Origin: Bradyrhizobium nivariense
GTDB taxonomy: Bacteria; Pseudomonadota; Alphaproteobacteria; Rhizobiales; Xanthobacteraceae
Reading direction: 5' to 3'
DNA length: 64,000 nucleotides
Assembly: GCF_029846715.1 (NCBI RefSeq)
Contig: NZ_JARVWW010000011.1
Location: 124,001 to 188,000 of the forward strand
The notes under the pieces were generated by a model. The model was given only the letters and a program-made list of their open reading frames with translations. It was not told where the DNA came from and did no database searches. The position numbers and the translations under genes are program-made. Shown here piece by piece: positions 42,757 through 51,713 of the stretch. Numbering within the stretch: position 1 is the first letter of the stretch; every line of letters begins with the position of its first letter.

Positions 42757-43927
42757 CGTTGCGCGAAAAATCTGCTTCGTCACCGGTAGCCGCGCTGATT
42801 TCGGGCTGCTGATCTGGCCGATGCGAGCAATCCGCGAGACGCCCGGGTTGACACTTCAGCTCGTCGCCACCGGCATGCATCTCGCACCGGAGTTCGGCTA
42901 CACCTTCAACGCCATCCGCGACGAGGGGTTCGAGGTCGACGAGCGTGTCGAGACGCTGCTCAGCAGCGACACCGGGGCCGGCGTCGCGAAATCCGTCGGG
43001 CTCGGTGTAATCGGCTTTGCCGATGCTTTCACGCGGCTGGGACCGGATCTCGTGGTCGTCCTCGGCGACCGCTTCGAGATGTTCGCGGCCGCGCAGGCGG
43101 CGATGTTCATGCGGCTGCCGATGGCGCATCTGTTCGGCGGCGACGTTACCGAGGGCGCAGTCGACGAGTCCATTCGTCACGCCATCAGCAAGATGTCGCA
43201 TCTGCATTTCACCAGCAATCGGGGCTCGACGCAGCGGCTGATTCAGCTCGGCGAGCATCCGTCGCGCATTCACACCATCGGCTCGGTCGGCATCGACGCC
43301 ATCAAGCATCTCGTCCTGATGGACCGCGACGGCATCGGCCGCGCGGTCGGGATGCCGCTCGGCGAGCGCAATGCGCTGATCACGTTCCACCCCGTCACGG
43401 TCGAGGCCGGGCGCTCGGTGGCCGAACTGGACGAGTTGTTCGCGGCACTGTCGACGCTCGATCCCGCCTTTCGTTTCGTGTTCACCCTCGCCAACGCCGA
43501 TGCCGAGGGCCGCGCATTGAACGCCCGGATCGAGGCTTTTGCGGCTGGCCGGCCGAACACGATCGCGGTCGCCTCGCTCGGGCAGCTTCGCTATCTCAGC
43601 CTGATGAGCCAGGTGGACCTGGTGATCGGCAATTCCTCGAGCGGCGTGCTCGAAGCGCCCTCCTTCGGAGTTCCCACGATCGATATCGGCGATCGTCAGA
43701 AGGGACGTGAAGGTGCGGCCTCGGTATTTCACGCAGCGCCCAAGCGCGATTCGATAGAAGCCGCCATCTCGGCGGGGCTCCACCGCGGCCCTCAAGCCAC
43801 CGTCAACCCTTACGGCGACGGCGAATCCAGCCGGCGATTTGCCGACATCGTCGCCGGCATCCCCGATTTCAGGCAGCTTCTGGCGAAGGGCTTTTACGAA
43901 CTTCCGGCAAGTGGAGCGCGGCCATGA
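42749..43927 (+). CDS. legG: Hydrolysing NDP-N,N'-diacetylbacillosamine 2-epimerase (LegG, NeuC family)
   Basis: LegG inverts carbon 2 of the nucleotide-linked diacetamido sugar and releases the free 6-deoxy-mannose-type sugar for LegI. The 392-residue protein shows NeuC/WecB features: an opening FVTGSRADFGLLIW, LVVVLGDRFEMFAAAQAA, HLFGGDVTEGAVDESIRHA, ITFHPVTVE and IGNSSSGVLEAPSFGVP. It lies between legC (8-base overlap) and legI (ATGA overlap), so translation of the three is coupled. Confidence 0.93.
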   Translation: MSSVARKICFVTGSRADFGLLIWPMRAIRETPGLTLQLVATGMHLAPEFGYTFNAIRDEGFEVDERVETLLSSDTGAGVAKSVGLGVIGFADAFTRLGPDLVVVLGDRFEMFAAAQAAMFMRLPMAHLFGGDVTEGAVDESIRHAISKMSHLHFTSNRGSTQRLIQLGEHPSRIHTIGSVGIDAIKHLVLMDRDGIGRAVGMPLGERNALITFHPVTVEAGRSVAELDELFAALSTLDPAFRFVFTLANADAEGRALNARIEAFAAGRPNTIAVASLGQLRYLSLMSQVDLVIGNSSSGVLEAPSFGVPTIDIGDRQKGREGAASVFHAAPKRDSIEAAISAGLHRGPQATVNPYGDGESSRRFADIVAGIPDFRQLLAKGFYELPASGARP

Positions 43928-44994
43928 CGACGCACACGCTGATCATCGCGGAAGCCGGCGTCAATCATGACGGCAGCCTGGAAAAGGCGCTGGCGCTGGT
44001 CGACGCGGCCGCCGACGCCGGCGCCGACATCGTCAAGTTCCAGACCTTCAATGCGAAGGCATTGGCGGGCGATGCGGCGAAGAAGGCCGAGTATCAGCAG
44101 CGCACGACGAACGCCGCGGAGAGCCAGCTTGCCATGCTGGAACGGCTGGAGCTGCCGCAAGCCGCGCACCACACGCTGATCGCGCGCGCCAAGGAGCGCG
44201 GCATCGAGTTCCTGTCGACACCGTTCGACGACGCTTCGCTCGCTTTCCTGCTGTCGCTGAAACTGCCGCGCATCAAGATCGGATCTGGCGATCTCACCAA
44301 TGCGCCGCTGCTGCATGCGGCGGCGGAGGCCGGCGCGACGCTGATCCTGTCGACCGGCATGGCGACGCTCGGCGAGATCGAGGAAGCGCTCGGCGTACTG
44401 GCTCATGGCTACGGCCAGCGCAATGATCCGCCCGGCATTGCCTCCTTCCGAGCGGCCTGGCGCGATCCGGCGGCACGAACAGCGCTCGCGCGGCACGTCA
44501 GCCTGCTCCATTGCACGACCGAATATCCCTGCCCCATCGCGGATGTGAACCTCGCCGCATTGGCGACAATGCGCTCCGCGTTCCTGCTCCCGGTCGGCTA
44601 TTCCGATCACACCGACGGCTTCGAGGTTTCAGTGGCCGCGGTCGCGCTCGGTGCCACAACAATCGAAAAGCACCTGACGCTCGACCGCAATGCCACGGGC
44701 CCCGACCACGCGGCCTCGCTGGAACCGGACGACTTCCAGCAAATGGTTGCGGCCATCCGCAACGTGGAGCGTGCACTCGGCGACGGCGTGAAGGCGCCGA
44801 AGGAGTCCGAGATCAGGAACGTTCCGGTCGCGCGCAAGAGCATCGTGGCGGCGCGTGCGCTGAAGGCCGGCGAGACCATCGGCCCGGCCGATATCACCGC
44901 CAAGCGGCCCGGCGCGGGCCGGCCGCCGATCGACTACTGGTCGCTGATCGGGACGGCGGCGCCGCGCGCGCTCGAGCCGGACGATCCGGTCTAA
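43924..44994 (+). CDS. legI: N,N'-diacetyllegionaminate synthase (LegI, NeuB family)
   Basis: LegI condenses phosphoenolpyruvate with the diacetamido sugar from LegG. The 356 residues are the normal family length. They include IAEAGVNHDGSLEKALALVD, KFQTFNAKAL, STPFDDASLAFL, KIGSGDLTNAPLL, STGMATLGEIEEAL, HCTTEYPCP, GYSDHTDG and a C-terminal SAF lid (about 295-350). Unlike the NeuB protein at 22197 there is no TIM-barrel extension. The last four bases overlap the convergent acetyltransferase gene. Confidence 0.94.
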   Translation: MTTHTLIIAEAGVNHDGSLEKALALVDAAADAGADIVKFQTFNAKALAGDAAKKAEYQQRTTNAAESQLAMLERLELPQAAHHTLIARAKERGIEFLSTPFDDASLAFLLSLKLPRIKIGSGDLTNAPLLHAAAEAGATLILSTGMATLGEIEEALGVLAHGYGQRNDPPGIASFRAAWRDPAARTALARHVSLLHCTTEYPCPIADVNLAALATMRSAFLLPVGYSDHTDGFEVSVAAVALGATTIEKHLTLDRNATGPDHAASLEPDDFQQMVAAIRNVERALGDGVKAPKESEIRNVPVARKSIVAARALKAGETIGPADITAKRPGAGRPPIDYWSLIGTAAPRALEPDDPV

Positions 44995-45602
44995 CCTTTC
45001 GGCTTTGCCGGAATGCCGCGAAGGACAGACCCCGGCGGGCATCGGGCCGTGACCACCGATCCCATCGCAACCAGCGTGTCGTCGCCGATCGCGATGTGGT
45101 CCCTGACCCGGCTGCCGAGACCGAGGAAGCAGTTCGCGCCGATCTCTGCACCGCCGCCGACCACCGTTCCCGGCGACAGATGCGTGCAGTCGCCGATCCG
45201 CACGTCATGCTCGACGACAACGGCGGAATTGATGATGCAGTGATTGCCGATCCGGCTTCGCGCATTGACGATCGCGCCCGGCATGATGACGGTGCCTGCA
45301 CCGATCCCGGCTGAGGGCGAGACGATCGCGCGCGGATGAATCACGGACGCCCAGCGCTTGACCTGCATGCGACCGATCATCTGCCGGCGCGCGGGCCCCG
45401 CCTGCATCGTTCCGATCCCCATCACGAAGGCCGCATCCGGATACTTCGGCGCAGCGTCGTCGGTTCCAAGATAGCTGATGCCGCCCAGTGCTGCGGGCTG
45501 GCGATCGAGGAAGCCGACAACCTTGAACTGGCCGGACAACAGCGCCGCCTCGTAGACCATGAAGGCGTGCTCGCCGCCGCCTATGATGATAAGATCGTCC
45601 AT
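44991..45602 (-). CDS. legH: Sugar O/N-acetyltransferase of the NeuD/PglD family, probable LegH
   Basis: The 203-residue protein has an N-terminal Rossmann-like half (DDLIIIGGGEHAFMVYEAAL) and a C-terminal left-handed beta helix of hexapeptide repeats (INSAVVVEHDVRIGD, LSPGTVVGGGAEIG). The layout is that of PglD/NeuD, and LegH acetylates the 4-amino sugar made by LegC. It is the only such enzyme in the pathway block, so the LegH role is likely, though O-acetylation as in NeuD is possible. The gene faces the opposite way, converging on legI and divergent from ptmE. The ATG at 45602 starts the Rossmann part. Confidence 0.8.
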   Translation of the reverse strand: MDDLIIIGGGEHAFMVYEAALLSGQFKVVGFLDRQPAALGGISYLGTDDAAPKYPDAAFVMGIGTMQAGPARRQMIGRMQVKRWASVIHPRAIVSPSAGIGAGTVIMPGAIVNARSRIGNHCIINSAVVVEHDVRIGDCTHLSPGTVVGGGAEIGANCFLGLGSRVRDHIAIGDDTLVAMGSVVTARCPPGSVLRGIPAKPKG

Positions 45603-45716
45603 GCCGATTCCCCTGCGCGGGACAATCTTAACGGCCGGAGGGCAGGTCTTCAAACCGTTGATTCGGACCGCGAAAAACTGAGGTTAACGGGGCTGCCCGA
45701 GGAAACGCGGTTGGGG

Positions 45717-45747
45717 TTGACGCCGCGTCTCGCAGCCGCGATATAGC
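45717..45747 (+). promoter_or_regulatory. Candidate promoter upstream of ptmE
   Basis: TTGACG (45717-45722) is followed by GATATAGC (45740-45747), giving a -10 of GATATA at 17 bases or TATAGC at 19. It lies about 55 bases before the ptmE start in the 198-base divergent gap to the legH-like gene. Confidence 0.4.
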
Positions 45748-45800
45748 AGACCTAAGCCGTGGGCGGCCCCCGACATCCGGCGTATACGAGGCAGATTGCC

Positions 45801-46850
45801 ATGAAATCCTGGCGTAAGGCCGTCGTTGGAACGCAGGCGACCGTGGGCGAGGCCATTGCCGCCATCGAGAGCGGAAGCATTCAGATTGCGCTCGTGCTCG
45901 ACGACCAGAATCGCCTGCTCGGCGTGGTCACCGACGGTGACGTGAGGCGCGGCCTGCTGCGCGGCATCCCGCTCGCCGGACTTGCGACCGACATCATGAG
46001 CCGTGCGCCGGTGTCGGCTCCTGCGACGCTGCCGCGCGAGGATCGCCTGCAGCTGATGCGACAGAAGTCGATCAAGCAGCTTCCGCTCGTCGACGAGGGC
46101 GGCCATCTGGTCTTGGTCGAGACGCTCGATGAATTGCTCGAACCGAGCCATTATCCCAATCCGGTCCTGATCATGGCGGGCGGCCTTGGCGAACGCCTGG
46201 GCGCGCTGACGCGCGAGGTGCCGAAGCCGATGCTCAATGTCGGCGGCCGGCCGTTGCTCGAGACGATCGTCCGCAACGTCGTGCAGCAGGGTTTTGGCAA
46301 CATCTTCATCTCGGTCAACTACAAGGCCGAGACAATCAAAGACTACTTTGCCGACGGCACCGCCTTCGGCGCCAGTATCCAGTACGTGCACGAAACGGAA
46401 CGCCTGGGGACCGCAGGCGCGCTCGGGCTCTTCCCGACGCCGCCGGCTCTGCCGATGATCGTCACCAACGGCGACATTCTCACGACGATAAACTACCGGG
46501 CTCTTCTCGACTTCCACAACGGAACACCGGCGGAAGCGACGATGGCCGTGCGCGAGCACAAGGTGCACGTACCTTATGGCGTGGTTTCCACGTCGGAGGG
46601 CTTTCTCGATGCCATCCGCGAGAAGCCGACCGAGAGCTGGTTCGTCAGTGCCGGCATCTATGTGATCGGCAGCTCCGTCTTTAGCCATGTCGCGCCCGGC
46701 GTCAGGATCGATATGCCGACCGTGCTGGAGCGCGTGATCGCCGGCAAGGGACGCGTCGCGGTCTATCCGATCCGCGAATACTGGCTCGACATCGGCCGCC
46801 TGGAGGATTTCGAGCAAGCGCATGCGGAGTTTCACGAGGTCTTCCCGTGA
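45801..46850 (+). CDS. ptmE: CBS-domain glucosamine-1-phosphate guanylyltransferase (PtmE)
   Basis: PtmE makes the GDP-linked amino sugar that feeds LegB in the Campylobacter pathway. The 349-residue protein has a CBS pair (about 8-115; GVVTDGDVRRGLLRG) joined to a nucleotidyltransferase (about 120-349; VLIMAGGLGERLGALTREV, PKPMLNVGGRPLL, VTNGDILTTIN, YWLDIGRLEDFEQA). This architecture is the PtmE hallmark. The CBS pair resembles that on the kinase at 20805 and may give feedback or energy control. The ATG at 45801 follows GAGG. The gene leads a compact block with the oxidoreductase, legF and ptmA genes. Confidence 0.9.
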   Translation: MKSWRKAVVGTQATVGEAIAAIESGSIQIALVLDDQNRLLGVVTDGDVRRGLLRGIPLAGLATDIMSRAPVSAPATLPREDRLQLMRQKSIKQLPLVDEGGHLVLVETLDELLEPSHYPNPVLIMAGGLGERLGALTREVPKPMLNVGGRPLLETIVRNVVQQGFGNIFISVNYKAETIKDYFADGTAFGASIQYVHETERLGTAGALGLFPTPPALPMIVTNGDILTTINYRALLDFHNGTPAEATMAVREHKVHVPYGVVSTSEGFLDAIREKPTESWFVSAGIYVIGSSVFSHVAPGVRIDMPTVLERVIAGKGRVAVYPIREYWLDIGRLEDFEQAHAEFHEVFP

Positions 46851-47755
46851 CATCGACTAGCGCCGTCGTGATTGGCCTCGGCTCGATCGGCACAAGGCAT
46901 GCACGCGTCCTGCGCGAGCTTGGCCTTCGGGTCGCGACCGTCAGCCGCCGCGAAGGCGGCGACTACGGGTCGATCGCGCAGGCCGTCGCCGGCGCGCATC
47001 CGGACTATGCAGTGATCGCCACCGAGACGGCGCGCCATGCGGACGATCTGAAAGAGCTCGCGCAGGCCGGCTTCCATGGCAAAGTCCTTGTCGAAAAACC
47101 GCTATTCGCAACACCGGCACCGCCGCCGAAATATCCGTTTTCCCATGTCAGCGTTGGATACAATCTGCGCTTTCACCCCGTGATGACGGCGCTGGCCGAA
47201 AGATTACGTGGGCGCGAAGTGATCACGGTCGCCGCCTATGTCGGCCAGGACATCAGGGACTGGCGCCCCGGCCGCGATCATCGTGCGACTGCATCCGCCA
47301 CGGCTGACGCCGGGGGCGGCGTGCTGCGGGATCTCAGCCACGAACTGGATTATCTCTTGTGGCTGTTCGGACCGTGGCATCGCGTCGCAGCGCTCGGCGG
47401 CGCGTCCGGCGCGCGCGATATCGACGTCGACGACCACCTCGACCTGCTGCTCGATATGCAGCGGGCGCCATCGGTCCACGTCCACATGGACTATCTCGAC
47501 CGTCAGGGAATCCGCCGCATTCGCGTCAACGTCGACGACGACACCATCGAGGCCGATCTCGTCGGCAGCCGTCTTGCGGTCAACGGCAAGGCGACGGAGA
47601 TCCCCAGCGAGCGCGACCAAACCTATCGCGACATGCATGTCGCGGCGATGCGTGGCGCGAGCCCGGCCTGCTCTCTGCCCGAGGCGCTCGGCGTCGTACA
47701 TCTGATCGATGCCAGCGAGCGCGCTCTGCGCACCAAGACCTGGATATCGCCATGA
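46847..47755 (+). CDS. Gfo/Idh/MocA-family oxidoreductase, PtmF position
   Basis: The 302-residue protein has a Rossmann motif (VIGLGSIGTRHARVL), the EKP motif in VLVEKPLFA and a typical C-terminal domain (DAGGGVLRDLSHELDYLLWLF). It starts at a GTG overlapping the ptmE stop (GTGA) and ends in an ATGA overlap with legF. Its place between ptmE and the cytidylyltransferase gene matches ptmF in Campylobacter jejuni, which I recall as part of amino-sugar precursor supply; that recall should be verified. The role here is inferred from order alone. Confidence 0.8.
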   Translation: MTSTSAVVIGLGSIGTRHARVLRELGLRVATVSRREGGDYGSIAQAVAGAHPDYAVIATETARHADDLKELAQAGFHGKVLVEKPLFATPAPPPKYPFSHVSVGYNLRFHPVMTALAERLRGREVITVAAYVGQDIRDWRPGRDHRATASATADAGGGVLRDLSHELDYLLWLFGPWHRVAALGGASGARDIDVDDHLDLLLDMQRAPSVHVHMDYLDRQGIRRIRVNVDDDTIEADLVGSRLAVNGKATEIPSERDQTYRDMHVAAMRGASPACSLPEALGVVHLIDASERALRTKTWISP

Positions 47756-48453
47756 GTCTCTTCTGCACGATCTGCGCGCGAGGTGGCTCGAAGGGGGTTG
47801 TCGGCAAGAATGCGCGCGATCTCCTGGGCAAGCCTGTGCTCGCGTGGAGCATCGAGCAGGCGCGCGAGACCGGCCTGTTCGACGCGATCGCCTTCAGCAG
47901 TGATTCTGACGCTCTGCTCGACGCGGCGCTGAAGGCCGGCGCCGACATCGCCGTGAAGCGTCCGGATGAGATGGCGACCGATACCGCACCGAAGCTGCCG
48001 GCGATCCGCCATTGTCTCGAGCAGGCCATCGCGCAAACAGGCAAGACGCCCGAGATATTCGTCGATCTCGACGTCACCTCACCGCTCAGGCTTGCCTCCG
48101 ACATCGCCGGTGCGGTGGCACTGCTGCGCGAGAGCGGCGCCCGCAATGTCATCACCGGCGCGCCGGCGCGCCGCTCGCCCTATTTCAACCTGGTCGAGCA
48201 GCACACCGATGGCAGCGTTGGCCTCTCCAAATCCGCAAATCCTCCGATCACGCGCCGGCAGGATGCGCCGCGTTGCTTCGACATGAACGCGTCGATCTAT
48301 GTCTGGCGCGTCGCGCCGTTCCTGGCGCAGCCTGCGGTATTCTATCCAGACACGCGCCTGTTCGAGATGCCGGAAGAACGCTCGATCGACATCGATTCCG
48401 ATCTCGACTTTGCGTTGGTAGAGCTGTTGCTGCGCCAGCGACTGCCGGCCTGA
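47752..48453 (+). CDS. legF: CMP-legionaminic acid synthetase (LegF/PtmB, NeuA family)
   Basis: LegF activates legionaminic acid with CTP. The 233 residues contain the NeuA motif ICARGGSKGVVGKNARDLLG (about 6-25), AFSSDSDALLDAAL, VDLDVTSPLRLASDI and ERSIDIDSDLDFALVE at the C-terminus. The ATG overlaps the previous stop (ATGA). It differs enough from the cytidylyltransferase at 24122 to suggest a different ulosonic acid substrate. Confidence 0.92.
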   Translation: MSLFCTICARGGSKGVVGKNARDLLGKPVLAWSIEQARETGLFDAIAFSSDSDALLDAALKAGADIAVKRPDEMATDTAPKLPAIRHCLEQAIAQTGKTPEIFVDLDVTSPLRLASDIAGAVALLRESGARNVITGAPARRSPYFNLVEQHTDGSVGLSKSANPPITRRQDAPRCFDMNASIYVWRVAPFLAQPAVFYPDTRLFEMPEERSIDIDSDLDFALVELLLRQRLPA

Positions 48454-48466
48454 GGGGGCTTAAGCA

Positions 48467-49288
48467 ATGACCACGAGCTTCAAGGCTCTGTTCGATCTCA
48501 CCGGCCGCACGGCCGTCGTCACCGGCGGCTGCGGCATCCTCGGCCGTCGCTTCGCCGAGGGCCTCGCCGAGTTCGGCGCCAATGTCGCGATTGTCGATCT
48601 CGACCAGGCCGCGACCGATGCGGCGGCAGCCGACGTCACGTCACGCCATGCCGTCCGCGCCAGGGGTTATGGCTGCGACATCACCGAGCCCAGCTCCGTC
48701 CGCAACACGGCCGATGCGATCGAAGCCGACCTCGGACCGGTCTCGATCCTGCTCAACAACGCCGCGAGCAAGACCCGCGACGTCGATGCCTTCTTCGCGC
48801 CGGTCGAGCAGTTTTCATTGGCGACCTGGCGGGAGATCATGGCGGTCAATCTCGACGGCATGTTCAACGTCGCCCAGGCCTTCGGCGGTCGAATGGCTGA
48901 GCGCGGCTACGGCGCCATCGTGCAGACCGCCTCGATCTACGGCCTGATGGCGCCCGACCAGCGTATCTACGAAGGCTCCGAATATCTCGGCCGCGCCATC
49001 AACACGCCTGCGGTCTACACGGCTTCCAAAGCCGGCGTCATCGGACTGACCAAGCACCTCTCGACCTATTGGGCGGCGAAGGGCGTTCGCGTCAATACTC
49101 TCACCCCGGGAGGGGTGGAGAGCGGGCAGAACGAGACCTTCAAGGCGCGCTATGCTGCCCGCATTCCGCTCGGCCGCATGGCCCGCGCGGACGAGATGGT
49201 GGGGACGATGCTGTTCCTGGTGTCGGATGCCGCGTCCTACGTGACTGGTCAGAACATCGCCGTCGACGGCGGCCTGAGCGCCTGGTAG
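48467..49288 (+). CDS. ptmA: SDR oxidoreductase PtmA
   Basis: The 273-residue SDR has TGGCGILG at the cofactor site, NNAASKT, QTASIYGLMAPDQRIY with the catalytic Ser, YTASK as the Tyr/Lys pair and VDGGLSAW at the C-terminus. The order ptmE, oxidoreductase, cytidylyltransferase, SDR matches the ptmE-ptmF-ptmB-ptmA order of Campylobacter. In that organism PtmA is assigned to amino-sugar precursor supply, from memory. A paralogue is encoded at 27185. Confidence 0.87.
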   Translation: MTTSFKALFDLTGRTAVVTGGCGILGRRFAEGLAEFGANVAIVDLDQAATDAAAADVTSRHAVRARGYGCDITEPSSVRNTADAIEADLGPVSILLNNAASKTRDVDAFFAPVEQFSLATWREIMAVNLDGMFNVAQAFGGRMAERGYGAIVQTASIYGLMAPDQRIYEGSEYLGRAINTPAVYTASKAGVIGLTKHLSTYWAAKGVRVNTLTPGGVESGQNETFKARYAARIPLGRMARADEMVGTMLFLVSDAASYVTGQNIAVDGGLSAW

Positions 49289-49298
49289 CAAAACATCG

Positions 49299-50822
49299 AT
49301 GATCAAGCGCCTGATCCAGAATACGGTGATTTCGGCGTTTGCCTTCGGCGTGGCCGCCTTGCTGGGCCTGGCAGTCATTCCACTGATCATCCGAACCTGG
49401 GGGGTGACCGAGTTCGGCCTCATCGTGATCTCGCGGCTGCTGCTGCCCGGCAGCATGATGGCGGTGCTGGATCTCGGTCTGTCCGAGGTCGCCACCCAAA
49501 TCGTCGCGCGCGCGCGCGAGCACCGCAATTGGACGCAGGCAAGCCGCCAGATCGCTTTTTTGGGAGTGGTCTCCATCGCGCTCACCTTGATCCTGAGCGC
49601 CGCCATTTGGCTCGCGACCCCGCTGCTCGTCATCGTGATGAGGATTGACGCCGCACATCTGGAGACGTTCACCCGGATTATGCACTACACGGCACTCGCG
49701 AATCTGATCTTCGTTCCGGCGCTGGTGTGGGAAGGTATTGTCAAGGGCTTCGAGCGCTACAACCTGCTCCGCTTCGCGGAGGTCACGTCAACGGCTGCCT
49801 ATGTCGGTCTGACATTCGCGGCCTCGTGGGCGGCGACAGGCTTTGAAGTGGTGGCTTACATCTATCTCGCCACTCTGGTGGCCCGCGCCGTCGTCATCGG
49901 AATTGCCGCGTTCGCCGCCCTGCGGCACAAGCATGTGCGGCTGCTGCCGTGGACCCCGGACATCCGGCAGGATATTCTGCATCGCTGCCTGCTGCTCCTG
50001 CAAGGCAAACTGTTGGGCGGCATCTCCGGGCCGCTTCAGCCGTTCCTGATCGGATTGCTGTTCGGGCCCAAAGCCGTCGGCATCTACGACGCGCTTGTGC
50101 GATTGTCGCGGGTCTCCAAAGTCGTTGTCAGCCTTCTGACATCCGCCTTGCTTCCCGTTGCCAGCCGTCTCGATGAGCGCGGCAGCGCAACGTCGTTCCA
50201 GCGCCTGGGCGACCTCGGCCTCGTCATGATGCCCATGTTCGTAGTGCCGCCGCTTGCCGCGACCGCGATCCTCTCGCCCGAGATCATGAACATCTGGATC
50301 GGTCCTCTTCTTGCCCCCTATGCGTTCTGGATGGGCCTGAGCTTCCTGGTACCGATCTGCGCCCAATACGTAGCGATCGGCAGCCTGATCTTCCTGACGC
50401 GGCCCGAGGTGCAAGCCCGGCTCAACCGGCTGATGGCCGTCCAGCTTCTGATCTGGGCGGTAGTCTCCGCCGCGACCTTGCATCTGTTCGCGGAACGCGC
50501 CCTGATTCTTGGCCAGGTCATCGGCAGCATCGCTATCCTGCCCTGGCAGATTGGGGAGTTGCGCAGTGCACTCGAACTCGACCGCAATCGCTTCGCGAAG
50601 GTGGTCGGAACCCAGTTCGCAATTCTTGTCCTGGCGAGCATTTCTCTAGCAATAATTGCAGGTTACATTCAGTTCGACAGCGTGCTAAAGCTCACGCTCG
50701 GTTCTATGGTTTTCTGTCTGATCACCTGGGCGCTCCAATACTTCCTGGTCCTCGAAAAGCGGCACCGGACTGTATTTCCCGCGGTCGGACAACTGATGGG
50801 ACTGACATCCAAAAGCAGTTGA
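49299..50822 (+). CDS. Polysaccharide flippase of the MATE/MOP type (Wzx-like)
   Basis: The 507-residue inner-membrane protein has 12-14 hydrophobic spans and begins LIQNTVISAFAFGVAALLGL, typical of O-antigen and teichuronic flippases. A central RCLLLLQGKLLGGISGPLQPFLIGLL is characteristic of the fold. It should move undecaprenyl-linked oligosaccharide to the periplasm. It lies ten bases after ptmA and is followed directly by glycan-modifying genes, so it probably belongs to the same transcript. Confidence 0.88.
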   Translation: MIKRLIQNTVISAFAFGVAALLGLAVIPLIIRTWGVTEFGLIVISRLLLPGSMMAVLDLGLSEVATQIVARAREHRNWTQASRQIAFLGVVSIALTLILSAAIWLATPLLVIVMRIDAAHLETFTRIMHYTALANLIFVPALVWEGIVKGFERYNLLRFAEVTSTAAYVGLTFAASWAATGFEVVAYIYLATLVARAVVIGIAAFAALRHKHVRLLPWTPDIRQDILHRCLLLLQGKLLGGISGPLQPFLIGLLFGPKAVGIYDALVRLSRVSKVVVSLLTSALLPVASRLDERGSATSFQRLGDLGLVMMPMFVVPPLAATAILSPEIMNIWIGPLLAPYAFWMGLSFLVPICAQYVAIGSLIFLTRPEVQARLNRLMAVQLLIWAVVSAATLHLFAERALILGQVIGSIAILPWQIGELRSALELDRNRFAKVVGTQFAILVLASISLAIIAGYIQFDSVLKLTLGSMVFCLITWALQYFLVLEKRHRTVFPAVGQLMGLTSKSS

Positions 50823-51713
50823 ATGAACATCCACGCGACAGACACGAAAGCCGTCATCACAAGTTTCGCTCCGGCGTCGTTGTCGGACAAGGCGGCGACC
50901 TATGCGCTCGATGCGGCCAGGAGCATCGGCCGTCTCGCAATGCGCCGCATCAAGCGCACTGCCGACGTCGTTGATTCCGAGTACAATCTGACGCACTGGC
51001 AGCGAACCCTGTCGGAAAAGGCCTGGACGACGGCTGCAAGCATCGACGAATTCCTGGTCCCGAACAATCGCGCGCGAGATCTTCGCAAGGTCGACAATCG
51101 GATCTGCAGGGTCGCGGCCGACGACTATTACCGCTATCGCGCCAGAGCTCTCGGCGAACTGCTCGCGCGGCACACGGGCGGCGCCACGGAGATCGTCGAG
51201 CTCGGCGCGGGCTGCGGCGTCAATCTGCTCTCGCTTCACCTCAACCATCCCGACTGGAAGCTGCGCGGCTTCGACATCGCGCCGAACGGCATCGCCGCGG
51301 GCCGCGAGATCGCGGCGCATTATGGCCTGTCAGACCGGATATCGCTCGACAGGATTGATCTGACCGACGGCAACGACGCAAACTATTCCGCCATCAGGGA
51401 TCAGGTCGTCTTCACCTATTTCTGCATCGAGCAGATTCCGTATGACGTGCGCAAGGTGGTGGACAACATCATCGCGGCGAGGCCCAAGCGCATCATCAAC
51501 ATCGAGCCGACGACGGAGCTGCTGAATCTGTCGAGTCCGCGCGATATCGTCAGCTTCCTCTACATCCGCTCAGTCGACTACCAGACGAAGCTGTTCTCGA
51601 CGCTCGACGATTACGAGCGGCAGGGCCGCGTCCGCATCTTGGCACGTGAACGGATGCCGTTCGCGCCGACGATCCACAATGATGGCTTTTTGTATTGCTG
51701 GGAGCCCACATGA
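50823..51713 (+). CDS. Class I SAM-dependent methyltransferase
   Basis: The 296-residue product has motif I EIVELGAGCGVNLLSLHL (about 121-138) and GFDIAPNGIAAGREIAAHYG as motif II, with an N-terminal extension of about 110 residues. There is no membrane span. It probably methylates a sugar of the surface glycan. The start abuts the flippase stop and the end overlaps the oxygenase gene (ATGA). The acceptor is not readable. Confidence 0.8.
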   Translation: MNIHATDTKAVITSFAPASLSDKAATYALDAARSIGRLAMRRIKRTADVVDSEYNLTHWQRTLSEKAWTTAASIDEFLVPNNRARDLRKVDNRICRVAADDYYRYRARALGELLARHTGGATEIVELGAGCGVNLLSLHLNHPDWKLRGFDIAPNGIAAGREIAAHYGLSDRISLDRIDLTDGNDANYSAIRDQVVFTYFCIEQIPYDVRKVVDNIIAARPKRIINIEPTTELLNLSSPRDIVSFLYIRSVDYQTKLFSTLDDYERQGRVRILARERMPFAPTIHNDGFLYCWEPT

